A stretch of DNA of 64,000 bases, taken from assembly GCF_011044495.1 (NCBI RefSeq), contig NZ_CP049143.1, positions 6,448,001-6,512,000 on the forward strand, in the 5' to 3' direction. The notes beneath the pieces were generated by a model. The model ran no database searches, was not told where the DNA came from, and was given only the letters and a program-made list of their open reading frames with translations. Each line of letters opens with the position of its first letter. Positions within the stretch are counted from its first letter, which is position 1. Made by a program: the position numbers and the translations under genes. This document shows, in pieces, positions 27,077 to 36,500 of this stretch. Origin of the DNA: Roseimicrobium sp. ORNL1. Its GTDB lineage: Bacteria > Verrucomicrobiota > Verrucomicrobiia > Verrucomicrobiales > Verrucomicrobiaceae.

Positions 27077-27629
27077 GATAATAGACCCATTAGGGGAGAG
27101 TGCGCCGAGACTCTCAGATATTCCCTCATGCGCAAGGTTATTTCGCAAAACCAATCATTTATTTATGACTATAAATAGATATTGAATGGCCAACGCATGG
27201 AGAAATTTTGACGCCTTCATCTCAAACTCTAAATCTTCCTTCTGCTATAGGTAATGTCTGGTGCGCATCTTCAGACATACGGCAGGTCTTTCCTAATTCA
27301 CCCCGGCGACTCCAAGTACGGCATTGCCAATATTCCTTCACCTGAGAGAGGCCTCGCTCTCTCCCGGCGTGATCTAAGCTGGTCTCGCTGATGCAACGAT
27401 CTCATTTCATCAGGTGGTGATTCGCGTCTTACCTTTCACCATGGCGGCCCAGAAATGGCGGTGATGGCGCAACTCAACCAAGCAGCCCATGCCTCGAAGC
27501 ATGGGCGCCATGCTACCCTGAAGCCAAACCGGCTGGCAAGAACGTACCCCTTGATGAAACAATGCTGTCACCGATCCTCCACTTTTGCGTCTTTGCACGC
27601 AGGCACGTTGTGTGCGTACATCGCAGACC
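27077..27629. other. Divergent intergenic region without a recognised gene
   Basis: This is 553 bp between the leftward secreted operon and the rightward NDH-2 fusion. It holds an AT-rich stretch at about 27148-27190, suitable for the leftward promoter, and two perfect small hairpins: 27344-27363 (GAGAGAG/CTCTCTC) and 27485-27506 (GCCCATGC/GCATGGGC). No inverted-repeat doublet or known riboswitch was recognised. Promoter elements could not be fixed with confidence. Confidence 0.5.
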
Positions 27630-29696
27630 ATGAGCACCGTACCCGCGCGACATTATGATGTGGTCATCCTCGGTGGTGGATTTGCCGGAGTATACTGCGC
27701 AAAGCACGTCACGAAGCGGTTGAAAGGCACCGGCAAGAAGGTGGCGCTCATCGCAGCGGAGAACCACATGGTCTTCCAGCCCATGCTGCCGGAGGTGGTG
27801 GGCGGTTCGCTCTCTCCCCGGCATGTGGTGAATCCCATCCGCCTCATCTGTCCTCGCGCGGATGTCTTGAAGGGCACCGTCTTCGCCGTGGATCTGCACC
27901 ACAAGTCGCTCACGCTTACCGGCGGCCAGTTCACCCCGGATGTGAAGGTCACCTTTGACCACCTCGTGTTGTGCCTCGGCGCGGACGTGGATGTGAGCCG
28001 CATCCCCGGCATGGCGGAGCACGCCTACCTGATGCGCAATGTGGGTGACGCCATGAAGCTGCGCGCCGCCATCATCTCCCGCATGGAGGAGGCGAACCTC
28101 ATCTCGGACGCAACGGCACGGCGCAAGCTGCTGAACTTCGTGGTGGTGGGCGGCGGCTACTCCGGCGTAGAGACCGCCGGCCAGATCATGGACCTGCTGC
28201 ACAGCGTGTCCAGGTTCTACGAGAACATCAAGCCGGAGGATTTCAGCGTCAGCCTGATTCACAGCCAGGAGCATCTGCTGCCCATGCTGAGCACCTCCCT
28301 GGCGATCTACACGGAGAAGAAGCTGGCGGAGATGGGTGTGAAACTCATGCTCAAACAGCGCGTGCGCTCCGTGACGGCCCGCTTCGTGCAATTGGAGGAC
28401 GGCACCAAACTGGAAGCCACCAATGTGGTCTGCACCGTGGGCAATGCGCCACACCCACTCATCGTGCGCCTGGGCCACAGCCGGGCGCTCACCGTGGAGC
28501 GGAACAAGGTGCTGGTGAATCCCACGGGACAGGCGCTGGGCCAGACCCACGTGTGGAGCGCGGGCGACTGCGCGAGCTTCCCCAAGTCAGGCGGCGGCAG
28601 CTGCCCGGAGACGGCGCAGTTCGCCTATCGGCAGGGCCTCATGATCGGCGACAACATCGCGCTGGCCATGAAGGGGGAGAAGCTCAAGACCTTTGACTTC
28701 ACCGGACTCGGAGAGCTCGCTTCCATCGGCCACCGCAGCGCCGTGGCGAACATGATGGGCTTCAACTTCTCCGGCATCCTCGCCTGGTTCATGTGGCGCA
28801 CGGTGTACCTGATGAAGCTGCCCGGCCTGGACCGCAAGCTGCGCGTGATGACGGAGTGGACCTTTGACCTCTTCTTCCCACGCGACATCAATCTGCTCAC
28901 GCCGCAATACTCCTCCCCCATGGAGGAGATGCACCTGGAGGCGGGGGACATTCTCTTCCTGAGCGGCGAGCCGGCGCAGTCCTTCTACGCAGTGAAGCAG
29001 GGCCGGGTGAACATCACCGACGAAAAGAACGAAGTGGTGAAGTCTGCCGTGAAAGGCGACCACTTCGGAGAGCGCGCCCTGTTGAGCGACCGCATCTGGC
29101 GCTTCAATGCGACCGCCATGGAGCCCACCACGCTGGTGGCCATCAGTGCGCGCACGTTCGACAAGCTGGTGTCCTCTATCGGCTCCCTGAGCCAGCTCTT
29201 CAAGCGCACGGCGGAAACGTATGACAAGCCGCAGGACATCGAGCACGTGCTGGCCAAGCTGCCCCAGCGCTGCCGCAGCGGCGTGGCGAGCGATTTGATG
29301 ATCACGGATCTAGCCGTGCTGCGTGAGGATGGTCTGCTCAGCGAGGCGCTGGAACTCTTCCAGAAGGAGCGCCACAGCACCTACCCGGTGGTGGATGCCT
29401 CCGGCCATGTGCGCGGCGTGCTGCGCCGGCGCGAGTGCTACGAGTGGCTGAAGCACCACGTCATGGATGACAAGGCACGCATCCGCGATCTCCCGCTGCA
29501 CCGCCCCCTCTTCATCCCGCCGGACATGCCTCTTCCCGATGTCTTCGAGACCCTGATCCGCACCGGTGCCAGCAAAGCGATTGTGAGCGGCTCCGACTTC
29601 AAGCTGCAGGGCATGCTGACGCTGTACGATGTGCTCACTTGTCCCGTGAACCCCGAAGCGGCCGCCCAACCTGAAGCCGCAGTGCCAGCGATGTGA
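27630..29696 (+). CDS. NDH-2-type NADH dehydrogenase fused to cNMP-binding and CBS domains
   Basis: 688 aa from the ATG at 27630 (MSTVPARHYDVVILGGG). Residues about 8-400 are a type II NADH:quinone oxidoreductase with the FAD motif GGGFAG (15-20), the NADH motif VVVGGGYSGVETAG, a C-terminal FAD segment (VWSAGDCASFP) and amphipathic membrane-binding helices (LAWFMWRTVYLMKLPG). A cyclic-nucleotide-binding fold then follows (LSGEPAQSFYAVKQGRVNI, GDHFGERALLSD), and after it two CBS motifs (TYPVVDASGHVRGVL; ASKAIVSGSDFKLQGML). This suggests allosteric control of respiratory NADH oxidation by a nucleotide. The FGERALL segment keeps the phosphate-cassette look of cNMP proteins. An earlier in-frame start at 27585 gives no conserved sequence. 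Confidence 0.9.
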   Translation: MSTVPARHYDVVILGGGFAGVYCAKHVTKRLKGTGKKVALIAAENHMVFQPMLPEVVGGSLSPRHVVNPIRLICPRADVLKGTVFAVDLHHKSLTLTGGQFTPDVKVTFDHLVLCLGADVDVSRIPGMAEHAYLMRNVGDAMKLRAAIISRMEEANLISDATARRKLLNFVVVGGGYSGVETAGQIMDLLHSVSRFYENIKPEDFSVSLIHSQEHLLPMLSTSLAIYTEKKLAEMGVKLMLKQRVRSVTARFVQLEDGTKLEATNVVCTVGNAPHPLIVRLGHSRALTVERNKVLVNPTGQALGQTHVWSAGDCASFPKSGGGSCPETAQFAYRQGLMIGDNIALAMKGEKLKTFDFTGLGELASIGHRSAVANMMGFNFSGILAWFMWRTVYLMKLPGLDRKLRVMTEWTFDLFFPRDINLLTPQYSSPMEEMHLEAGDILFLSGEPAQSFYAVKQGRVNITDEKNEVVKSAVKGDHFGERALLSDRIWRFNATAMEPTTLVAISARTFDKLVSSIGSLSQLFKRTAETYDKPQDIEHVLAKLPQRCRSGVASDLMITDLAVLREDGLLSEALELFQKERHSTYPVVDASGHVRGVLRRRECYEWLKHHVMDDKARIRDLPLHRPLFIPPDMPLPDVFETLIRTGASKAIVSGSDFKLQGMLTLYDVLTCPVNPEAAAQPEAAVPAM

Positions 29697-29779
29697 CCTT
29701 GCCTTGAGGCGAATGCAGGGCGAAATATCCCCCCGCCCCATTTCCCTGTTCTGCCCTGCCTGCCCCGTCTTACCGATCC

Positions 29780-30742
29780 ATGCTCGCCTACTACCTGCAC
29801 GACCTCAGCCCTGTCATCGTCGAGTTCAGCGAGCGATTCAAAATCCACTGGTACGGGTTCGCGTATGTGATGGGGTTCTACTTCTGCTACCTCGTCATGG
29901 TGCACCTGGCGAAGAAGGGCCTCGGTTCGCTGAAGCCGGATCAGGTCGGCGACTTCATCACCTATGCCGCCCTCTTCGGGGTGGTGCTGGGAGGCCGGCT
30001 GGGATACATGCTTTTGTACAATTTCGATGGATTCATCGAGAATCCCCTTTCTCTTTTCAGGTTGTGGGACGGCGGCATGGCCAGCCATGGTGGCATCGCT
30101 GGCCTCGCGCTCTACTCCCTGTGGTATGCAAAGCGCCACAAGATCTCCTGGACGGGTATCGGCGACAACCTCGTAGTCGGCTCGCCTCTGGGCATCCTCT
30201 TTGGTCGCCTGGCAAACTTCATCAATGGTGAGTTGTACGGCAGGCAAACGGATGTGTCTTGGGCGATGAAGTTCCCCACGGAACTGCAAGAGAAACACTT
30301 GCGGCACATCGCGCCCTCTGATTGGGGTATCACTGCCCCGGGCGATGTCTTTCCCAAGCACAGCAACGAAATCGTGGCTCTGGTCAAGACCGTCCCGGAT
30401 GGGATGCAGAAGCTCCAGGAGGTGCTGACGCCACGCCATCCTTCACAACTCTATGAGGGGGCTCTTGAAGGGTTGCTTCTCTTCCTTATCCTCTACTCCG
30501 TGCGGGTGAAGTTCAAGAACCTGCCCAACGGCGTGCTCACGGGCCTCTTTTTCATTCTTTACGCCATCTTCCGAATTTCCGTGGAAAATCTCCGGCAGCC
30601 AGACGTCGGCATCGACCCCATCATGGGACTCACACGCGGTCAGTTCTACTCCACGTTTATGATCGCCATTGGTCTGGCCTTCTTGATCTTCGGCTTCAAG
30701 TGGGGACAGCGGCCTGGATTGCAAAACGCGGGGGAGAAGTAG
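29780..30742 (+). CDS. lgt: Prolipoprotein diacylglyceryl transferase
   Basis: A 320-aa inner-membrane enzyme that adds diacylglycerol to the lipobox cysteine of prolipoproteins. Conserved segments are HWYGFAYVMGF near the N-terminus, GGRLGYMLLYN, WDGGMASHGGIAG (essential His/Gly region), the signature GRLANFINGELYGR and, near the end, HPSQLYEGALEG. Six to seven membrane segments are visible. It is longer than the usual 260-290 residues because of an insert around residues 165-215. Several predicted lipoproteins in this window would be its substrates. Confidence 0.96.
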   Translation: MLAYYLHDLSPVIVEFSERFKIHWYGFAYVMGFYFCYLVMVHLAKKGLGSLKPDQVGDFITYAALFGVVLGGRLGYMLLYNFDGFIENPLSLFRLWDGGMASHGGIAGLALYSLWYAKRHKISWTGIGDNLVVGSPLGILFGRLANFINGELYGRQTDVSWAMKFPTELQEKHLRHIAPSDWGITAPGDVFPKHSNEIVALVKTVPDGMQKLQEVLTPRHPSQLYEGALEGLLLFLILYSVRVKFKNLPNGVLTGLFFILYAIFRISVENLRQPDVGIDPIMGLTRGQFYSTFMIAIGLAFLIFGFKWGQRPGLQNAGEK

Positions 30743-30856
30743 TCGTTCGCTGCAGATCCGGCGGACGGGTGTCGGGAGGCGTACTATTGAGCAAAATGCG
30801 CATGGGCTCGGTCTGACAGTGACCGGCCGGGTCCGGCGTGTTATGTTTTTCCTGTC

Positions 30857-32059
30857 ATGAAGCCTTTTCCCCTGTCGCTCCTGGCTGCGCTGTTCCTGCT
30901 GCCCTGCGGACTCCGCGCCGAAACCCCAAAACCGGAAGCGAAAGCGCAAGAGCCGGAAACGAAGCATACGGACTTCGTTCGCTTTCAGGAGGACAAGAAA
31001 GGCGCGCAGCTCCAGACGGCCATCGCCACCTATCGGAACAGCCGTGGCGTGATTGTGGACCTCATCGGGGCCATCCACATCGGCGACAAAAACTACTACG
31101 ACGTGCTGAATGCCTACTTCGAGGACTACGATGCCGTGCTGTATGAGATGGTGGGCGACCCGGTGGAGCAGTATGAGGACGAGGCAGCGCCGGAGCCGGA
31201 GCCGCAGCCTCGCAGGAAGGATCCGCTGCCCTTCAAGAAACTGAAGCCGAAGATGCCCGAAACTTCTCCAGCAAAGCCGGATGCCAATCCTGAACTGGAA
31301 CGGCGCCTGAAAGACATCGAGGAGTACGTGGAAAAGGCCGCTCCCAAGTCCAGTGGCTCCTCCAAATTCGAGGCGGAAGCGGCGGCCCGTGAAAAGCTGC
31401 GCTGGCTGCACCCCATGTACGACATGCTGCGGAACACCCTCGCGCTGGAGGCGCAGGTCGAGTGCATCGACTACACGCGGCCCAACTTCGTGCACGCGGA
31501 CATGACCGCACGCGCCTTCGCAGCCAAGCAGGCGGAGCGCGGCGAAAGCTTCATCCAGCTCTGGATGCGCATGGCCAAGGCGCAGGCACTCGCCCCCAAG
31601 TCCAGCTACCAGGACCCCGGTCTGCTCAAGGTGATGGAGATCCTCTGCCGCCCCGACAGCGCCACGGAACTGAAGCGGCTCATGGGACGCATGTTCGACA
31701 CGGTGGAAACCGTGATGTCAGGTATGGAGGGGCCGGAAGGGTCAGTGATCATCTCCGACCGCAACAAGGTGGCGCTCGAGGTGCTGAAGATTCACCTCGC
31801 CCTGGACAAGAAGAAATTCGGTATCTTCTACGGTGCCGCGCACCTGCCGGACATGGAGAAGCGCCTCACGAGCATGGGCTTCACCCTGGAGAAAGTGGAG
31901 TGGCTCACCGCTTGGGACCTGCCGCCCGAGCCGCCGCCGTACAAGAGGGAGACCGCTCCGAAGACGGAATCCAAGAAGGCCGAACCCGGAGCACCTGCCA
32001 CGCCTTCCACCCCGGAAGCAGCCAAGCCCGCGCCCGCGTCCCCGACCGAAACGAAGTAA
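30857..32059 (+). CDS. TraB/GumN-family exported protein
   Basis: A 400-aa protein with a signal peptide (MKPFPLSLLAALFLLPCGLRA). The TraB/GumN (TIKI-like putative metalloprotease) pattern is present: VDLIGAIHIGDKNYYDVLN, DYDAVLYEMVG, and a distal FGIFYGAAHLPDMEKRL. It thus keeps the two family His motifs (GAIH and GAAH). A charged insert (residues about 105-175) and a Pro/Ala/Lys-rich C-terminal tail of 40 residues are unusual additions. Activity in bacteria is unproven. It lies between lgt and tatD on the same strand. Confidence 0.85.
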   Translation: MKPFPLSLLAALFLLPCGLRAETPKPEAKAQEPETKHTDFVRFQEDKKGAQLQTAIATYRNSRGVIVDLIGAIHIGDKNYYDVLNAYFEDYDAVLYEMVGDPVEQYEDEAAPEPEPQPRRKDPLPFKKLKPKMPETSPAKPDANPELERRLKDIEEYVEKAAPKSSGSSKFEAEAAAREKLRWLHPMYDMLRNTLALEAQVECIDYTRPNFVHADMTARAFAAKQAERGESFIQLWMRMAKAQALAPKSSYQDPGLLKVMEILCRPDSATELKRLMGRMFDTVETVMSGMEGPEGSVIISDRNKVALEVLKIHLALDKKKFGIFYGAAHLPDMEKRLTSMGFTLEKVEWLTAWDLPPEPPPYKRETAPKTESKKAEPGAPATPSTPEAAKPAPASPTETK

Positions 32060-32144
32060 AGGCGCTCTCCATTCCAGCCTTGCGGAAGACCAGGAATGCG
32101 GCTTGAGACAGGCCCGCTCCGCTTCACGATCCTTTTCATTTTTC

Positions 32145-32939
32145 ATGCTCACGGACAGCCACGCCCACCTCGCCTCCAAGCAGTTCACGAACGAAGTGCC
32201 GGAACTCATCAATCGCGCCCGTGCGGCTGGCGTTTCGCGCATCATCTGCATCGGCACCACACTGGAGGATGCGAAGCAGGTGTTGGAGATCGCGGATGCC
32301 TATGAAGAGGTGTACGCCACGGTGGGCATTCACCCCTGCGATGCGGACACGGTGACCGATGCGAAATTCACCGAAGAACTACGCGCGCTGGCGGAGCATC
32401 CCAAGGTGGTGGGCATCGGCGAGATCGGCCTCGACTATTATCACAAGCCGCCGGAAGGATTTACCGAGCAGCAGTGGAAGCAGCATCAGGCCTTTGTGCT
32501 GGAGCAGCAGCTCGCCCTCGCCGCGGACATGGGATTCAATGTGGTGTTGCACAATCGCGAGAGCTTCGAGGATCTCACCGCACATGTCCTGCCCTGGTCA
32601 GGGAAGCTGCGTGGCGTGTTTCACTGCTTCACCGGCACTGCCGAACAGGCACTGCCGCTGATTGAGAAAGGCCACCTCGTGAGCTTCACGGGCATCGTGA
32701 CTTTCAAGAATGGGCAAGTCATCCAGGAGTGCGCCAAGGCCGTGCCAGCGCATGGGTTCATGCTGGAAACCGACTGCCCTTACCTCGCGCCGATGCCGCA
32801 CCGTGGAAAACGTAACGAGCCCGGCTACGTGGCGCACACTGCCGAGTTCGTGGCTAATCTCCGCGGCGTGAGCGCGGATGAACTCGCGCGGACGACGAGT
32901 GAGAATGCGACGCTGTTCTTCAAGAAAAGGAAGGGGTGA
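32145..32939 (+). CDS. tatD: TatD-family metal-dependent hydrolase/DNase
   Basis: 264 aa from the ATG at 32145 (MLTDSHAHLA); the frame is open upstream, but only the part from here is homologous. Metal ligands and family motifs are DSHAHL, VGIHPCDAD, GEIGLDYY (Glu ligand), LHNRESFED, FHCFTGTAEQA and ETDCPYLAPMPHRGKRNEP. TatD proteins are cytoplasmic TIM-barrel 3'-5' exonucleases with quality-control and repair roles. It is 85 bp after the TraB/GumN gene. Confidence 0.94.
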   Translation: MLTDSHAHLASKQFTNEVPELINRARAAGVSRIICIGTTLEDAKQVLEIADAYEEVYATVGIHPCDADTVTDAKFTEELRALAEHPKVVGIGEIGLDYYHKPPEGFTEQQWKQHQAFVLEQQLALAADMGFNVVLHNRESFEDLTAHVLPWSGKLRGVFHCFTGTAEQALPLIEKGHLVSFTGIVTFKNGQVIQECAKAVPAHGFMLETDCPYLAPMPHRGKRNEPGYVAHTAEFVANLRGVSADELARTTSENATLFFKKRKG

Positions 32940-32966
32940 GAAGCTCACGCGGTGTGCTGCAGCAGG

Positions 32967-33495
32967 CTCAAGGAGTGGGGGCATTCCTGTCCCCACTCAT
33001 CTGGCCAAAAAAACTCACAGCCAATACAACACCTCAACGAGGATCTGCGCTTTGCGTCCTGGGTGCAGTGGCAAGTCCTGCTCCTTGCCCGTGAACGTCA
33101 GGTAAAGGATATGGAAGCGGTGCCGAAGGCCTTGGACTGCGCGCAGCCCTGCTGCCGCTTTCCTTAAGTGCAGCCTGCTGCACGCTTCACCGCGACGAAG
33201 TCGCCAAGCTTTTCTGGGCAGGTCACCATACGAGTGAATGTCACCATCGCCGCAGCAGGCTGCGGACTCTGGAAAGCGGCAGCAGGGCTGCGCGCAGTCC
33301 AAGGACGCTGCGCGTCACAGCATCCGGTTCGTTCGTGATTGTTGCCCTCTCCTCTGGCTCATACGCATCCATCGTTTCATTGAGTTGGCGCCACTCCGAT
33401 GGAAATAATCGCTTCGTTCACACGAGTGGGTTGGTTTTGATTTTCGGGAAGTAGTACCCATTCCAATGGGGACAGGAATGTCCCCACTCCTTGAG
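32967..33495. repeat. Intergenic inverted-repeat doublet E, outer pair of a nested set
   Basis: The arms 32967-32995 and 33467-33495 (ctcaaggagtgggg ... ) are reverse complements over 29 bases with one mismatch. Each holds a GGGGGCAT-TCCT-GTCCCC-like hairpin with a TCCT loop. Inside lies a second, unrelated perfect doublet (33130-33304). The whole gap 32940-33520 is repeat-derived and holds no gene. Confidence 0.88.
33130..33304. repeat. Inner inverted-repeat doublet nested in E
   Basis: The arms 33130-33163 and 33271-33304 are perfect 34-base reverse complements (ccttggactgcgcgcagccc ...). Complementarity resumes further in (CAGCCTGCTG with CAGCAGGCTG). A perfect copy this long suggests recent formation or active homogenisation. 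Confidence 0.9.
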
Positions 33496-33520
33496 AGCTC
33501 CCAGCGCCACTGCGCCCCCC

Positions 33521-36500
33521 TCACTTCCTCGCCAGCAGGTACGCGAGCAGGTCATGCAAATCCTTCTCCGGTATCAGCTCACCAAAACCCGCAGGCATCA
33601 ATGAGAACTCGCTGACTTGATCCTCCGTGATCTCCGCTTTGGAAATCGCGTGCTCCTGGCCGGCAGCATCGGCGTAGTACTGCACGCCGTCCTGCTCACG
33701 GCGGAAGAGACCTGTCATGAGGTTGCCATTCTTCTGCTTCACGAAATGCAGGCGGAAGGCCGGATCCACGGCGCGGTTTGGATCCAGCAAATCCTCCAGC
33801 AGGCGCTCGACACCACGGACGCCGATGCCATCGAGTTGCGGACCAACCAGATTTCCCGTGACACCGATGCGGTGGCAGATGGCACAATTGATTTGGAAGA
33901 CCTGCTGTCCGTGTGCCTCATCCGACTTCGCGGTCGCGAATGACTTCAACCGCGCCGCGATGATGCCCTTCGCGGCCTCATTCGTCGGCGGAAGATTCGC
34001 AGTGATTTCAGTGAGACGCTTTGCAATCGCCGGAGCGTCCAATGCCTTCACCTTCCCGCTCACCAGCGGATCCGACAGCACGCGGGCCGGCGCAAGAGCC
34101 AGCAACTTCTCCGCGCTCGCGGATGTGCCTGCCAATGCCGTGGCGAGCTTCACCTGCGCACGAAAGGGAAGCGAGCGGAAAGCCCTGCCGAGTTCCTCCG
34201 CAGCGTTCTTGGGTGCCGTGAGCACGGAGAAGACCGTGGCGGAAAGTTCCGAGTCAGATGCGAGTGAAGCAACCTGGGCGTAAGGCATGTCAGGAAGAGT
34301 ACTGACGAAGCATTCCGCCAGCGCACTGCGCGTCGCGGCACTGAAGCTGTCTTTGGCGCCCAGCTTCGACAGGAAGGCCAGCGCGTCGCGAGTTACCCCT
34401 TGTTCCCCGGCGAGGTTTGCCAGGGCACGAATACGTCCATCGCGTCGCTCTTGATTCTCAGGCAGGGCCAGCACCGGCAATGCAGGTTCGAATCCACCCA
34501 CTGCCAGCCATGCATAGGCTCCCGCTGTATCACCATCGGTTAGTTCCAGATACACCTTTCCGCTCCCCCTTGGGATGACGCTGTGCTTTTCTGCAGCTTC
34601 GGATTTCGTGATGAACTTCCATGTCACCTGCTGCGCCACGTCACCGCGCGGAGGCTCCACCCTGGCCAGCTCCCGTCCGTCAGCCGCGTCCACGAGGCGG
34701 ATGAAATTTTTTCCATGGGATGCCGCCGCTGGGAAACCGTTGTGGCCGACCACCCAGAACGAAATTTGATTGGGGAGTTCGAAAGTGCCGGAACGGAATG
34801 TGCCGGTGAGCTTCTCACCTCCGGGAGGATGGCTGTCGAGCAGCGTCCTGTTTTGTCCATCCTCGCACTTCACCATCCTGGCGTGCCATGGGTTGGGATT
34901 GGTATCCGTGGGCGGAGTAGTGAGCGTCCAGGTGGTGGCCGTCTCTTTCTGCAGCGAGGAGAGGAGTTTCTGTGCTAACTGCCTGGACCACGCACGCATC
35001 GCATCTCCCGGAGAGGCGCCGCTCTTCTTCTGTCCCTCGCGAATCGCTTCATGCAAATCCAACTGACCATCTAGGTCCGTGGCGAAATGTTCCTGTACCA
35101 AGGTGATCAGTTCTGACTCACGGGTCGCCGGCAGGTTCCTTGCCAGGTGAGCGATCTTCGCGGGGAGATCTGGAGTGGCGCTGCCCTTTTCCTTCACGTA
35201 CTTGAGCAACCATTCGGCGGACTCGCTGGTGGGGATGGAACAGGCAACGAAAGCCAGCTCGTCATCATGCCGGGTCCTCGGAAATTTGAGGTCTTCATAT
35301 TTCTGAAAACCACCCGGTTGAGAGAGCAAGGCGCGCGCCGCCATCCTCCATGCGAGAATGAGCGCGGGATCTCCGGAATCATGCACGAGGAACAACTCTT
35401 TGCGGGCCTCGTTGCTGTCATCATTTGAAGGATAAAGAATGAGTGGCGGACCAGGATACTCCTGCGGATGCTGCGCGATGGCCAGAGCGCCCGCTCGCAT
35501 GGAGAATCGGCCCCGTGAGTCGAACTGCAGATTGGGCACCATGTGATCCCCTTCAAATCCGCGACTTCCAGGGAACCACGTTTTCTTTTCCGCGATGGCG
35601 TTGATGCAGTGGACGGAGAGCCGTTCATGATCACCTGTCAGTACAGTTCCTCCCACCATCAGCGTACGCGCAATGCGGGACGCGATGGCTTCATCTCCCA
35701 AACGAAAGGCCACCCACATGGCGTGCACATCCTGGATGCCGATGCCGCCTCCCTCATCGATTTGCTGGTCATCATAGTCACTCACCAGCGGTGCGTCCTC
35801 CGCTTCCGTCTTCCCCGTGATCTCCTCCCTCGCCAACTGCAGCGCCGGGCGACCAATGCGTGAAATGAGCTCCTCCGTCGCCAGATAACGCCGCGTGATG
35901 TTCGGTGAAGCCAATTCCTGCATCAGCTCGCCCGCCTTCTTCGCAGCGAGGTTGCAGTCGCTGAGCTTCCCGGTGTACCCCTCCTTCACCACACGCCAGA
36001 TGCGACCACGCTCGCGATCGCGTCCCGGATGATCCAGCGGCACTTCATAGTGGCCGATGATGCGGTTGTAGAAATCCACCACGTACAAAGCGCTATCTGG
36101 ACCGAGATGAAGATCCACCGGGCGGAACCACGGATCCGTGCTGGTCATGAAGTCGGGTTCCTCATTGGCTTTCGGCGTGGTACCATTGAAGGTGACGTGG
36201 TCTTGATTCACCTTCGAAGTCACGGGATTGCCAAGAAAGGTGTGATCATCCCACTCGGGTCCCCACACACCGCCATCAAGGTACACCACACCGGAGATGC
36301 CCGTGCTGCCGTGCGAGTGCGCGCACATCACGGGAGCGAAGCCCAGGCCGTCGTGAGGTTTCCCAAAGCTGGGATAGAATGCGCCGCGGATGAGCTGGTA
36401 GATGGGCGAGCTATGGCAGTCTGCGGAGTACAGATTCCCCATCGAATCCCAGCACAGGCCGAAGGGATTCACCTGCCCTCGCGTCCAGATTTCGACTCGT

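Noticed and set aside
27344-27363. Glycine-riboswitch-like GGGAGAG ... CTCTCAGG pattern on the minus strand
   Set aside because: Only ten bases separate the two halves, so the aptamer core is missing; it is a simple GAGAGAG/CTCTCTC hairpin.
32940-33520. Short open frames (for example 33015-33302, minus strand) as possible genes
   Set aside because: They lie wholly within the nested inverted repeats and encode symmetric, unconserved peptides.
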